From NCBI GenBank assembly GCA_035544895.1, contig DASZZM010000068.1:62001-126000 (forward strand): a stretch of DNA of 64,000 bases, read 5' to 3'. This DNA comes from JASLEW01 sp035544895 (GTDB lineage: Bacteria; Acidobacteriota; Thermoanaerobaculia; Multivoradales; UBA5704). The position numbers were made by a program, and so were the translations under genes. Below the pieces are notes generated by a model, which saw only the letters and a list, made by a program, of their open reading frames with translations, was not told where the DNA came from and searched no databases. Positions 11,131-19,706 of this stretch are shown piece by piece. How positions within the stretch are numbered: the stretch's first letter is position 1; each line of letters starts with the position of its first letter.

Positions 11131-11424
11131 GGCGCCGTTACGGTATCAGAATGGACTTTCCTCCCCCCCGCTCCTCACTTGGTCCGGAGTGGCACAAAGA
11201 GGGCGTAAAAAGCTTCTGCGGCGCCCCTGGAACGACCGCAGGCTGGATTCGTCCTGTCGAGAGGACGGCGGCCGGCCTTCGGACCGGTCATGGCAGGGCG
11301 CAGGAGGGAGGCTGGCAGGCACCTTGCTTCTCAATCCCTTGACGAGGCCGGGGCACAGGGCGAGTGAAGACGAGGGACGGCTCAGCGCGCGGCCTCCAGG
11401 ATCTCGAAGCAAAGGAGACTAGCA
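11131..11424. other. Divergent intergenic region
   Basis: The 294 bases between mqnD (minus) and the secreted-protein gene (plus) should hold promoters for both. A TTGACG hexamer at about 11338 points toward the plus-strand gene, but no convincing -10 box is at the right distance. I see no RNA gene and no repeat copy here. Confidence 0.4.
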
Positions 11425-12111
11425 ATGACACTGAAACGTTCATTCACTCGGGTTCTTGGGGTGGGGGTGCTGCTCGCGGCGGGCCTCCTCCTTCCGGCCC
11501 GTAGCGCCTTCGCGGCCGATCACATCGACGGCTTCCTGAGCCTGGAAGGACGCTGCATGATCCTGACCGAGCACGAGGGCGGCAGGCTCGCGCTCATTGG
11601 CGCTACCGCCGGCCTGACTGGTAGCGATCACGTCCGTCTCGAGGGCTCGTATTCCCCTGATCCGGGCTGCGGCGTGCAAGGGTTCAGCGTCACCCAGGTG
11701 CACACGATCTGGGCGGACGACAACCACAGGTCTACCTTCTTCGACCACCTGAACGGCAAGCCGTTCGTGCAGTGGGCGCAGGAAAACGGCCGGCTCAACG
11801 TGCGCCGCAACGAGCGGCGGTCCGAGCCGTACAACTCGCAAAACTACGACCAGCGGGGCAACCGGTCCTACCAGGCCGTTCCCTTCCCCGAAGGTCCCCA
11901 CCGCAGGGTCGTCCTGGTCGGGAGTCTCTACGAGGACGGGAGCTCCTGCCCGAGCCTGCGCACGACGCACGGGGTCTTCGCCCTTGAAGGCGACCTCCGC
12001 AGGTACCAGCGTGGCGACCGGGTGCGCATCTCCGGTGACCTCTACGACCAGGACCCGAACGCCCCTTGCGGCGGTCCCACGGTCGTGATCCGCAGCATCC
12101 GCGGCCACTGA
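11425..12111 (+). CDS. Secreted DUF5818-like protein with two internal repeats
   Basis: A 228-residue product with a clear Sec signal peptide (basic start, hydrophobic core, AFA-ADH cleavage near residue 31). The mature part holds two similar ~60-residue modules, about 36-95 and 150-225. Each has a cysteine, a leucine/glycine-rich strand, a GxxDxVRxxG turn and a second cysteine, suggesting two disulfide-linked small beta barrels. The region between them is Arg/Asn-rich. The family resembles DUF5818 proteins known from Acidobacteriota; function unknown. AAAGGAG precedes the ATG, and a strong terminator follows at 12139. Confidence 0.8.
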   Translation: MTLKRSFTRVLGVGVLLAAGLLLPARSAFAADHIDGFLSLEGRCMILTEHEGGRLALIGATAGLTGSDHVRLEGSYSPDPGCGVQGFSVTQVHTIWADDNHRSTFFDHLNGKPFVQWAQENGRLNVRRNERRSEPYNSQNYDQRGNRSYQAVPFPEGPHRRVVLVGSLYEDGSSCPSLRTTHGVFALEGDLRRYQRGDRVRISGDLYDQDPNAPCGGPTVVIRSIRGH

Positions 12112-12138
12112 CCTTCCGGTCAGGACCTGCTTCATAGG

Positions 12139-12172
12139 CCGGCGGGGTGGGAAACCGCCCCGCCGGTTTTTT
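12139..12172 (+). terminator. Rho-independent terminator
   Basis: A nine-base GC stem (CCGGCGGGG with CCCCGCCGG) closes a short loop and is followed by six T residues. It ends the secreted-protein transcript 28 bases after its stop codon and runs directly into R1 copy b. Confidence 0.9.
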
Positions 12173-12222
12173 CGATCTCCCCCCACAACCCCTCGATCCC
12201 CCGCCCCCCTCTCACGGCAGGG
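12173..12222 (+). repeat. R1 dispersed repeat, copy b (truncated)
   Basis: A short copy that keeps only the core frame DLPPQPLDPPPPSHGRG, immediately after the terminator and before the acyltransferase gene. It lacks the upstream RRCDEAxEDY part. Confidence 0.65.
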
Positions 12223-12239
12223 GAGTTTCGGGCGGCTGC

Positions 12240-12245
12240 TATGAT
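12240..12245 (+). promoter_or_regulatory. Candidate -10 box of the acyltransferase gene
   Basis: TATGAT is five of six matches to the consensus and lies eight bases before the TTG at 12254. As with cdd, this spacing suggests a leaderless or nearly leaderless message. The -35 region is weak. Confidence 0.4.
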
Positions 12246-12253
12246 CGATTGCC

Positions 12254-13783
12254 TTGCTCGTGCGCAGCGTCACTCTGCCGGTGTGGTTGGCGGCCCTGCT
12301 GTTCCTCTTCGCCGCCTGGGCGGCCCTCGACCGCCTGCTGGTGCCCAGCGTGCGCTGGTACCTGCGGCGGCGGGTGAACCGCGTGATCGACGAGCTCGGC
12401 ACCCGGCTGCGCATCGAGATCCCCCCTTTCCAGCGCACCCGCCGGCAGGTGTTGATCGACCGCCTGCTGTACGACCCCAAGGTGATCGAGGCAGCCGACG
12501 CCAGCGCCCGCGAGCGCGGAATGCCGCGCGACGTGGTGATGGCCCAGGTCGAGCGCTATGCCCGCGAGATCGTCCCGGCCTTCAACGCCTACTTCTACTT
12601 CCGGCTCGGCTACTGGCTGTCCCGGCGGGTTGCACGGCTGCTCTACCGGGTGCGGCTGGGCTCGGCCGACGAGGCCGGGCTCGCCGCGGTCGAGCGCGGC
12701 TCGACGGTGGTGTTCCTGATGAACCACCGCAGCAACATGGACTACATCCTGCTCGCTTATCTCGCCGCCGACCGCACGGCGCTCTCCTACGCGGTCGGCG
12801 AATGGGCACGGATCTGGCCGCTGCAGACCCTGATCCGCGCCACCGGCGCCTACTTCGTGCGGCGCGGTTCGGGCAATCCGCTCTACCGCCGCGTCCTCGA
12901 GCGCTACATCTTCATGGCCACGGCGGGCGGCGTGACCCAGGCGGTCTACCCGGAGGGCGGCCTGTCGCGCGACGGCCGCCTGCGGCCGGCGAAGCTCGGC
13001 CTCCTCGACTACATGCTGCGCTCCTTCGACCCGAGCGGCGAGCGCGACCTGGTCTTCATCCCGGTCGGAATCAACTATGACCGGGTCCTCGAGGACCGCT
13101 CTCTGCTGCTGGACCTCGCACCCGGCACGGAGCGGGGCGGCCCCCTCCGCGCCCTGTGGACCACCGTGCGCTTCGCCGCGCGCAACCTCGCCTTGATGGC
13201 GAAGAGCCGCTGGTACCGGTTCGGCTACGCGTGCGTCGACTTCGGCACTCCGGTGTCGATGCGCCGCTACCTCGACGAGCGCCGGCTCGATCTTCGCGCC
13301 CTGGGCAAGGAGGAGCGGGCGCGGCAGCTCGCCAGGCTCGGCGAGGAGCTCATGGCCGCGGTGGGACGAGCGGTCCCGGTCGTGCCCGTCCCGCTCGTGG
13401 CCTCGGTCTTCGTCCGCCAGGCCGCCCTCCACCCGGGGAGAGCGCTCTCCGCGCTCGATCTCAAGGTCGCCGCCCACCGGCGGATCGGCGAGCTTGCGGC
13501 GGCCGGCGCACAGGTCTACATCCCGCGCCGCGACCAGGATTACGCGATCGAGGCCGGGCTGCGCATGCTCATCTTGCGCCACCTCGTCGAGGTTCGCGAC
13601 GGCCTCTACGCCGCCTGTCCGCGGGAGCTGACGCTGCTGCGCTACTACGCCAACTCGATCGAGCACCTGGGTGCAGCGGCTCCATTGGCTCAGACAGTGC
13701 CGGCGGTCCCGGCCGAAGCGTCCGAGCCGCCCGCCGCCGAGCGGCGCGAAACTCCCTGGGCCGCGGCGCGTATCGAGAGCTGA
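12254..13783 (+). CDS. plsB: Glycerol-3-phosphate acyltransferase PlsB-like
   Basis: A 509-residue protein with an N-terminal membrane helix (about residues 8-25). The acyltransferase block has MNHRSNMDYILLAY (HX4D motif, near residue 157), then FVRRGSGNPLYRR and YPEGGLSRDGRLRPAKLGLL, the acceptor-binding motifs of PlsB-type enzymes that acylate glycerol-3-phosphate for phospholipid synthesis. It is shorter than E. coli PlsB (~800 residues). The start is TTG 12254 or GTG 12260; neither has a ribosome site. One base separates its stop from the next gene, so the two form an operon. Confidence 0.85.
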   Translation: MLVRSVTLPVWLAALLFLFAAWAALDRLLVPSVRWYLRRRVNRVIDELGTRLRIEIPPFQRTRRQVLIDRLLYDPKVIEAADASARERGMPRDVVMAQVERYAREIVPAFNAYFYFRLGYWLSRRVARLLYRVRLGSADEAGLAAVERGSTVVFLMNHRSNMDYILLAYLAADRTALSYAVGEWARIWPLQTLIRATGAYFVRRGSGNPLYRRVLERYIFMATAGGVTQAVYPEGGLSRDGRLRPAKLGLLDYMLRSFDPSGERDLVFIPVGINYDRVLEDRSLLLDLAPGTERGGPLRALWTTVRFAARNLALMAKSRWYRFGYACVDFGTPVSMRRYLDERRLDLRALGKEERARQLARLGEELMAAVGRAVPVVPVPLVASVFVRQAALHPGRALSALDLKVAAHRRIGELAAAGAQVYIPRRDQDYAIEAGLRMLILRHLVEVRDGLYAACPRELTLLRYYANSIEHLGAAAPLAQTVPAVPAEASEPPAAERRETPWAAARIES

Positions 13784-13784
13784 G

Positions 13785-14939
13785 ATGGCCGCCTCCCGCA
13801 CCACCAGGAGCCACTTCGGCAGGCTCGAGGACTTCGTGCGCGAGTACACGAAGGGGCTCAATCGGCGCGAGCTCGCCCGGCTCTTCGACCGCGACGCCGT
13901 GCAGGCTTACTCCGTGCTCACCCGCGAGCACGCCGCGGGACCCGAGCCCGCGGGCAGGCTCCGCCTCCTGCTGTTCCGCGCCAGGCTGATCTTCCTGGGC
14001 CTGTCCTACAAGCTGACTCCGGCGCGGCGCCTGCTGTTCGCCGTCTCGCTGCTCATGGCGGCGCTGGGAATGGGCAGCGGCAAGTTCGAGATGGCGACGC
14101 GGCACTCCCACGTCACCGTCGAGTTCTCGCCATTCTGGTTCATGGGCAGCATCTGCGGCCTGCTCCTGCTCCTCGCCCTCGAGCTCGTCGACCGCATCCG
14201 CGTGCGCGACGAGCTCGAAGTGGCGCGCGAGCTGCAAGCGGAGCTCCTGCCGCACTCCCCGCCCAGCCTGCCCGGCTACCGGTTCGCCCACTCCTACCGC
14301 ACCGCCAACGAGGTGGGGGGCGACTACTACGACATCACGCCGCTGCCCGACGGCCGCGTCGCCTTGATGGTCGGCGACGCGAGCGGGCACGGCATGGCGG
14401 CGGGCCTGGTGATGGCGATCGCCAACGCCACCCTCCAGACGGCGCTCGACCTCGATCCCGCGCCCCCCAAGGTGGCTGCCCTGCTCAACCGCACGTTATG
14501 CAGGACCGGCGGCCGCCGGACCTTCATGACGGTCTTCTATGGCCTTCTCACCCCGGCCAGCGGACGGCTCGAATGGCTCTGCGCCGGGCACCCCCCGCCG
14601 CTGCTGCGCCGGGCGAGCGGCGAGCTCGTGGAGCTGGGAAAGGGAAGCTTGCCTCTGGGAGTGCGCGCACCGCTCGCCCCCGCCGGCAGCGAGAGCGTCA
14701 CGCTCGACGCCGGCGACCTGCTGGTGCTCTACACCGACGGGCTGGCAGAGGCGGTGGGCCCCAGCGGGCTGGAGGCTTTCGGATATGAGCGGATCGCCGC
14801 CCTCGCCCGCCGCGGCGGCGCGCCCCAGGACGTGCACGACCGCATCCTCGAAGCCTTCGACCGCCACGTCAAGGACGAGCCGCTGCGCGACGACTTGACC
14901 CTGATGGTCGTCGCTCGCGAGGCGCTGGCGGCCGCCTGA
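13785..14939 (+). CDS. SpoIIE/RsbU-type PP2C phosphatase with two membrane helices
   Basis: A 384-residue product starting at ATG 13785, one base after the acyltransferase stop. Residues ~80-100 and ~120-140 form two hydrophobic helices. The rest is a PPM phosphatase domain with ARELQAELLP, GGDYYDITPL, VGDASGHGMAAGLVM, CAGHPPPLLR, YTDGLAEA and DDLTLMV. Like the 4178-6589 protein it probably acts on an anti-sigma-factor antagonist, but it has no large sensor domain. Coupling with a phospholipid acyltransferase suggests a link to envelope status (inference). Confidence 0.88.
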   Translation: MAASRTTRSHFGRLEDFVREYTKGLNRRELARLFDRDAVQAYSVLTREHAAGPEPAGRLRLLLFRARLIFLGLSYKLTPARRLLFAVSLLMAALGMGSGKFEMATRHSHVTVEFSPFWFMGSICGLLLLLALELVDRIRVRDELEVARELQAELLPHSPPSLPGYRFAHSYRTANEVGGDYYDITPLPDGRVALMVGDASGHGMAAGLVMAIANATLQTALDLDPAPPKVAALLNRTLCRTGGRRTFMTVFYGLLTPASGRLEWLCAGHPPPLLRRASGELVELGKGSLPLGVRAPLAPAGSESVTLDAGDLLVLYTDGLAEAVGPSGLEAFGYERIAALARRGGAPQDVHDRILEAFDRHVKDEPLRDDLTLMVVAREALAAA

Positions 14940-14950
14940 TGACAGCCGGT

Positions 14951-15982
14951 TCAGCCGCTGAGCCTCTCCCATTCCGAGTCCGGGGCGTCGAGGGCGATGG
15001 CCAGGCCGCCGTCCGAGCCGACGAAGACTGGGTCCTTCACCACTTGCACCTTGCCGCCTCCCACCGCCGCCAGCTCCTGCTCCAGGCGCTGGCCGAGGCC
15101 GCGGATCAGTCCGGTGCCGCCCGAGACGATGACGTTCTGGCGGACCTTCTCCTGATACTCGGGCTGAACCCTGGAGAGCAGGTCGAGCATCGACTCGACC
15201 AGGGGCGGCAGGATCCCTTCGCACGCCTGGCGCATCTCCTGGGTGATGTCGAGGTTGGTGGGCTTGCCGTTGACCGGGACGCTGACCATCACCGGGTGGC
15301 GCGTAGCGCCGACAAAGCTCGCCTCCTCTTTCCAGGCGCGGACCATGTGGATCGAGAACCTGGCCTCCGGGTAGCGCTCGCGGGTGAGCCGTGAAAGCTG
15401 CTCGTCGATCCAGTCGCCGGCCTGGGTGAGCGTGCGCTGGTCCTCTTCCGCCGGCAGACGGCCGTTCATCACGCAGAAATCCGTGGTGCCGGCGCCGATG
15501 TCGATGACCATGGTATGGAGCAGCGCCTCCATTCCATAGGCGACGGCGAAAGGCTCGGAAACGATCATCAGGCTGTCGACCGCGTCGTGCATGGCCTTGC
15601 GGACGTGCTGCTTGTTGACGCGCAGCGCCTCGGCCGGCACGCCGACCACGGCCCGCACCTTCATGCCGTTGCGGGTCTCGCGGTCGACTCCGGCCAGCGA
15701 CAGCAGGTGCCAGAGCAGCTCGCGCACCGCCGCTTCGTCCTTTTCCGAGCCGTCCTTGATCAAGCCCTCCTCGAGAGGCCGGTACAGGTCGAGCATGGAG
15801 CGGTTGTCCACGGCCTCGCGGCCGATCAGCACGGGCTTCTTAAGGACCTTGCGCGCCACCATGTCGAGCGGCCAACCGACATAGCTGTCCACCACGTGCC
15901 GCTGGCCGTTGGAGGCAGAGATCGAGCTGCGCGAAGTCCCGAGGTCGATCCCCACCTGGAGGACCGGCTTCTTGTCACTCAT
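14951..15982 (-). CDS. MamK-family actin-like protein
   Basis: A 343-residue actin-superfamily ATPase. Phosphate-1 is VGIDLGTSRSS (about residues 10-20), phosphate-2 is VIDIGAGTTDFC (near 159), and the adenosine motif is SGGTGLIRGL (near 289). Beyond these general motifs, VVGVPAEALRVNK, MIVSEPFAVAYGM, TLTQAGDWIDEQL and VQPEYQEKVRQNVIVSGG resemble magnetosome MamK far more than MreB, ParM or DnaK. MamK polymerises into filaments that position organelles. Homologues outside magnetotactic bacteria are known, but their roles are unclear. The gene overlaps the upstream amidase stop by four bases, so it is translationally coupled to a cell-wall hydrolase. Confidence 0.85.
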   Translation of the reverse strand: MSDKKPVLQVGIDLGTSRSSISASNGQRHVVDSYVGWPLDMVARKVLKKPVLIGREAVDNRSMLDLYRPLEEGLIKDGSEKDEAAVRELLWHLLSLAGVDRETRNGMKVRAVVGVPAEALRVNKQHVRKAMHDAVDSLMIVSEPFAVAYGMEALLHTMVIDIGAGTTDFCVMNGRLPAEEDQRTLTQAGDWIDEQLSRLTRERYPEARFSIHMVRAWKEEASFVGATRHPVMVSVPVNGKPTNLDITQEMRQACEGILPPLVESMLDLLSRVQPEYQEKVRQNVIVSGGTGLIRGLGQRLEQELAAVGGGKVQVVKDPVFVGSDGGLAIALDAPDSEWERLSG

Positions 15983-17025
15983 GAATCAGATCCTTTCTCG
16001 TCCAAGCCTTGGACACTGGCATAGGCGCGCAGGCCTTTCGCCAGGGCCTCGGCGATGTACTGGCGGTAGAGGGGTTTGGCAAGGAGGCGGGCCTCCTCGT
16101 CGTTGGAGAGGCAGGAGACCTCGGCGAGGATGGCCGGCATCTGCGTGGACAGCAGCACGATAAAGGGAGCCGATTTCACCCCGCGGTCCTCGACCTTCGG
16201 GTTCACCTTGCCCAGCGAGCTGAACAGCGACGCCTGGATCATCTCGGCAAGCTTGCGCGACTTCTCCTGGCGCACCCCGGCGTAGATGCGCTCGAGCAGC
16301 GGCCGCATGTCCGCCATCGAGTACCCGGAGTCGCGGTTCTCCGCCGCCGCCAGGCGGGTCAGGAAGGGATCGTTGGTCGGTCCCAGGTAGTAGGTCTCGA
16401 CGCCGCGCGCCCCGCGGTTCTCGATCCAGTTGACGTGGATGGAGACGAAGATGTCGGCGCCCGCCTGGTTGGCCCGGGCGGCGCGCTCGGCGAGGGAGAC
16501 CTCGTTGTCCCCCTTACGGGTCATCAGGACCTGGAAGGCGTTCTGCTCCTCGAGGAGCTGCCGCAGGCGGCCGGCGATATCGAGGGTGATGTCCTTTTCG
16601 AGCAGGCCGAAAGGGGTGCGGCTGCCCAGGCTGTCCCCGCCATGACCCGCATCGAGGGCGATCTTGCGCACCGCCAGCGGGAAAACGGCGGCGGCGACCG
16701 GCGGCCCGGAAAGGGCGGCGGCCTGGCGCTGCTGGTTGGGCGGCGCGAAGGCCGAGGGCTTGCCGGCGGTGGCGGGCCGCGCCAGCGAGCGCGGAGGCAG
16801 GAGCTCGGAAGAGGCGAAGAGCGCCAGCATGACCAGAGACAGGGAGAGGCTGCCGACCAGGCGCGGGCGGCGAGGGCGCGCCCGGGGGAGGGCCTGGCCG
16901 CGCATCAGGGCCAGGTTCTCTCGTACCAGGTCCCTGACGAGCTGGCGCTTGATGCGGTCGTTCCGCGAGCGGCGAGCTAGCCTTCTGCGCGGGAGACGCT
17001 CGGAGGCAACGACGGAGGAAACCAT
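15979..17025 (-). CDS. N-acetylmuramoyl-L-alanine amidase (Amidase_3)
   Basis: A 348-residue zinc amidase. A basic cytoplasmic N-terminus (~55 residues) and one membrane or signal-anchor helix (about 58-77) precede the catalytic domain. Zinc ligands are visible as DAGHGG (His), LEKD (Glu) and SIHVN (His), and the catalytic Glu is in AEVSCLSN. It cuts the amide bond between N-acetylmuramic acid and the stem peptide. The long Arg-rich N-terminus is unusual and could touch cytoplasmic partners such as the actin encoded just downstream with a four-base overlap. Confidence 0.9.
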   Translation of the reverse strand: MVSSVVASERLPRRRLARRSRNDRIKRQLVRDLVRENLALMRGQALPRARPRRPRLVGSLSLSLVMLALFASSELLPPRSLARPATAGKPSAFAPPNQQRQAAALSGPPVAAAVFPLAVRKIALDAGHGGDSLGSRTPFGLLEKDITLDIAGRLRQLLEEQNAFQVLMTRKGDNEVSLAERAARANQAGADIFVSIHVNWIENRGARGVETYYLGPTNDPFLTRLAAAENRDSGYSMADMRPLLERIYAGVRQEKSRKLAEMIQASLFSSLGKVNPKVEDRGVKSAPFIVLLSTQMPAILAEVSCLSNDEEARLLAKPLYRQYIAEALAKGLRAYASVQGLDEKGSDS

Positions 17026-17210
17026 CTTCGCGGTGGCATGCTCATGCGTAGCGGAGCGCCGCCCCAGGGGAAGCCCAGCCCTCCGCAGCCTGGGGCCGCT
17101 GCTCCAACTCGCCTGGCAAAGCGCTCCTTGGCAGAGGAGTGTACTACAAGGCGCGGGGAGCCCGCGCCGCCGTCATGCGGGCCGCTGCGCCGCGGACGCA
17201 GGGGCTGGCT

Positions 17211-18971
17211 CTACTTGCTCTTGAGGTGGATGCGGAGCTGGCGGCCGGAGGCCTGGAGATCGGTGACCTCGACGCTGCGGTTGTCGAGGTCGAGGACGAT
17301 GTGAAGGGCCTTGGTTCCGGCGTCGACGTGATAACCGATGCGGACCTGGCGAAGCTGGGGAGTGCCGACGGGCACGCGCGGCACCGGGAAGGGCTGGCTG
17401 ACGCCGGTGACGCGGATGACTTCGCGCGGCAGAGGGCCGGCCAGGCGGAAGCTGTGGTAGGTGTCCGGCAAGAACGCGCCGTTCCCCCACAGGATCACGT
17501 CGGTCCCCGTGGGCGAGGACTCCCAGGTGACCTTCTCCAGCGCGGTCAGAGGGGGAGGAGTGGGTCCGGCCGGGCTGCCGGCAGCGCCGGGTACGGCATG
17601 GACGAGAGGCGCCGGAGAGGGCGGGGCGACCGGCGCGGCATGAACGAGAGGCGCCGGAGATGACGGAGCGCCAGGCGCGGCAGCGGCCCCGGCCGGGGCG
17701 GTAGACTCGACAGAAGGAGCACCGGCCCTTCCGGCCCCCATGGGGACTGCCGCACCGGGGATGCCTGGAGCACCGGCGGGCGAGACAGGGGGGATAGCGC
17801 CGGCGGCGGGCGAGGCCGGGGAGGCGGCACCGTTACCAGGCCCAGGAGCGGACCTGGCGAGCCCACCGGCCGCCGCCGAGGCAGCGCCTGGTTGGCTGAG
17901 GCCCGGGCGCGCGGTGGAGCGAACGGGCGACGTCGCGGCGCCAGTGGCCGACCGGGAGGGGTGCGGCCTGGCAGCCGGTGGACGCCGAACCGCGACGACG
18001 ACCGCCTCGTCTTCGAGCCCGGTCCAGCGCGACAGGTCGTCGCGCAGGAGGAAACCTGCCAGGGTGACGACGACCACGGCCGCCAGGAGGACCCAGAGCC
18101 AGCGCCGTGGCGGCGGCGTCCGGGGCTCGGCGTGGAGGACGGCGAAGGTCGGGGCCGGCACCGCCGGCGGTAACGCTCGGGCCGGATCTTCGGGCGGCGG
18201 CAGCGCGGCCGAAGCAGGCGCGAACGCGCGTGCGCCCGACATCGGCCGCGGTGGGTCGCCTGCTGCGCCGAAGCCGGCAGGCGCTTCCGGCGCTTGCCTC
18301 GCCGTTGTCGCAGCCAGCGCGGCGAGAGCGGCTGGCGCGGCGGAGGCGGCAGCAGATGGCTGCGGCGTGCCCGCGGGGAAGACCTTGGACGGCCAGGCCG
18401 GAGGCGGGGGGGAGGAAGTGGGCCGCCGCGTAGGAGTCAGCGGAGCCGGCGCGGCGGCCGGGCTCGACGGCCCGGGAGCGCCAGGCGATGGCGGCAGGAC
18501 GGCCGGCCGCTGTGCCGGAGCGGCGGGCGCCGCCTGCGCGGGCCGGGGGGTGGGAGGCGCTGACGGTGGGCCAGGCGCGGGGGGTTCGCCAAGGTCTACC
18601 AGGTCGAACGGCGTGCCGCCGCGCTGGATGTAGTCGTCGACGATCTTGTAGATCAGCTCCTTGCTGCCGGGGCTCAGCTGGAGGAAGCGGACTCCCATGC
18701 CCGCCGGAAGGTCGGGCCCCTGATCGCTGCCCCGCGCCCAGACCACCTCGCCGCGTCCCTTGATGAGCTCGAAACCGTCCCCGAGGCGGAACTCGAACTC
18801 GAGGATCTGCCCTGGGGGCTCCGGCGCCGACGTCCTGATGAAGATCCCGCCGGGGGACACATTGGCCACGTACTCGCTGATGAAGCCGCTGAAGCGGTCG
18901 AACTTGAGCTGGATGCGGCTCACCAGGGGAATGCGCTTGGAGTCGCGCGGACTATCCGAATAATCGCTCAC
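17211..18971 (-). CDS. PilZ-domain protein with Pro/Ala linker, membrane helix and AMIN-like domain
   Basis: A ~586-residue fusion. Residues ~10-110 are a PilZ-like domain (ANVSPGGIFIRT, GMGVRFLQL). A Pro/Ala-rich linker leads to one membrane helix (WVLLAAVVVVTLAGFLL, about 290-309). A second low-complexity stretch contains a near-repeat of SPAPLVHA. The last ~110 residues resemble an AMIN domain (WESSPTGTDVILWGNGAF, TKALHIVLDLDN), which in amidases and secretins binds peptidoglycan. This predicts an inner-membrane protein linking a cytoplasmic c-di-GMP-type domain to the wall. Start choice is uncertain: GTG 18971 has AAGGAG three bases upstream; ATG 19043 is an alternative. Confidence 0.75.
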   Translation of the reverse strand: MSDYSDSPRDSKRIPLVSRIQLKFDRFSGFISEYVANVSPGGIFIRTSAPEPPGQILEFEFRLGDGFELIKGRGEVVWARGSDQGPDLPAGMGVRFLQLSPGSKELIYKIVDDYIQRGGTPFDLVDLGEPPAPGPPSAPPTPRPAQAAPAAPAQRPAVLPPSPGAPGPSSPAAAPAPLTPTRRPTSSPPPPAWPSKVFPAGTPQPSAAASAAPAALAALAATTARQAPEAPAGFGAAGDPPRPMSGARAFAPASAALPPPEDPARALPPAVPAPTFAVLHAEPRTPPPRRWLWVLLAAVVVVTLAGFLLRDDLSRWTGLEDEAVVVAVRRPPAARPHPSRSATGAATSPVRSTARPGLSQPGAASAAAGGLARSAPGPGNGAASPASPAAGAIPPVSPAGAPGIPGAAVPMGAGRAGAPSVESTAPAGAAAAPGAPSSPAPLVHAAPVAPPSPAPLVHAVPGAAGSPAGPTPPPLTALEKVTWESSPTGTDVILWGNGAFLPDTYHSFRLAGPLPREVIRVTGVSQPFPVPRVPVGTPQLRQVRIGYHVDAGTKALHIVLDLDNRSVEVTDLQASGRQLRIHLKSK

Positions 18972-19156
18972 TGGCTCCTTCGTCTCCTTCCGGTGCGCCG
19001 GGGCCATCCATCTCCCCCACACCTCCTCCTGCTCGGAACCCATGACTTGGCCCGGCATAATACCAGTGCTCCGCGGCAAGATCTCCGCACTTCCCCCGCG
19101 CTCGCCCCGAGGAAGCCCCGGCCGGCGAGGACCGGGCCGCCTACCTTCTCAGCAAG

Positions 19157-19480
19157 ATGAAGGAGACGGTTCCCTTCGTCGAGGACGACGTGGTGATCAT
19201 CTATGCCGCGGTGGAAGGGCCGGCGGCCGACGGCTCCTTGCGACGACTCGAGGAGGCCCGGCTCATCCGGCCCTGCCGGGTAGGCGCCCGCAGGCTCAAA
19301 GCCATCCAGGCAACCACCGCTGCCGCCCTCGCCGAGTCGGCCCGCCTGTTACTGATGGGAGCGCACCGAGGCGTATGCCTGCAGAGCCAGATCGACCCGG
19401 CTACCTTCCTGCGCGGACCGTTCATCGGCGCCGTCTACGGCCAGCTGGCACAGGGAAAAAATTTTCAACCCATTGATTAA
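19157..19480 (+). CDS. Small hypothetical protein
   Basis: A 107-residue frame beginning at ATG 19157, with a composition that looks coded: a hydrophobic strand (DVVIIYAAV), a helical middle (KAIQATTAAALAESARLLLMG) and no low complexity. No ribosome site is clear, and no family is recognised. It reads away from the PilZ gene. An overlapping plus-strand frame beginning at 19042 is less protein-like. Confidence 0.4.
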   Translation: MKETVPFVEDDVVIIYAAVEGPAADGSLRRLEEARLIRPCRVGARRLKAIQATTAAALAESARLLLMGAHRGVCLQSQIDPATFLRGPFIGAVYGQLAQGKNFQPID

Positions 19481-19706
19481 AAATAACTTAGCCTGATTGC
19501 ACAAGATCCTGTTCAAAGTGGACAAAACCGCGGTTTTTTCGCGTCTTCCGCGCTCCTCGTGACCGGTTTCCCACAAGGTTTTCCACAGGGGGTTGTGGAG
19601 ATCGGGAAGAAAGAGGGCGAAAGGGCCGGTCATCGGTCGTGAAGATTCTGCGCCGCCAGCCGCGGTTGCCCAGGGATTGCGCAGCCTTGCCAAGGAAGTG
19701 ATCGAT

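Noticed and set aside
14951..15982. Part of a magnetosome island
   Set aside because: No other mam genes (mamA, B, E, M, O, Q) are present in the 64 kb, and the neighbours are envelope genes.
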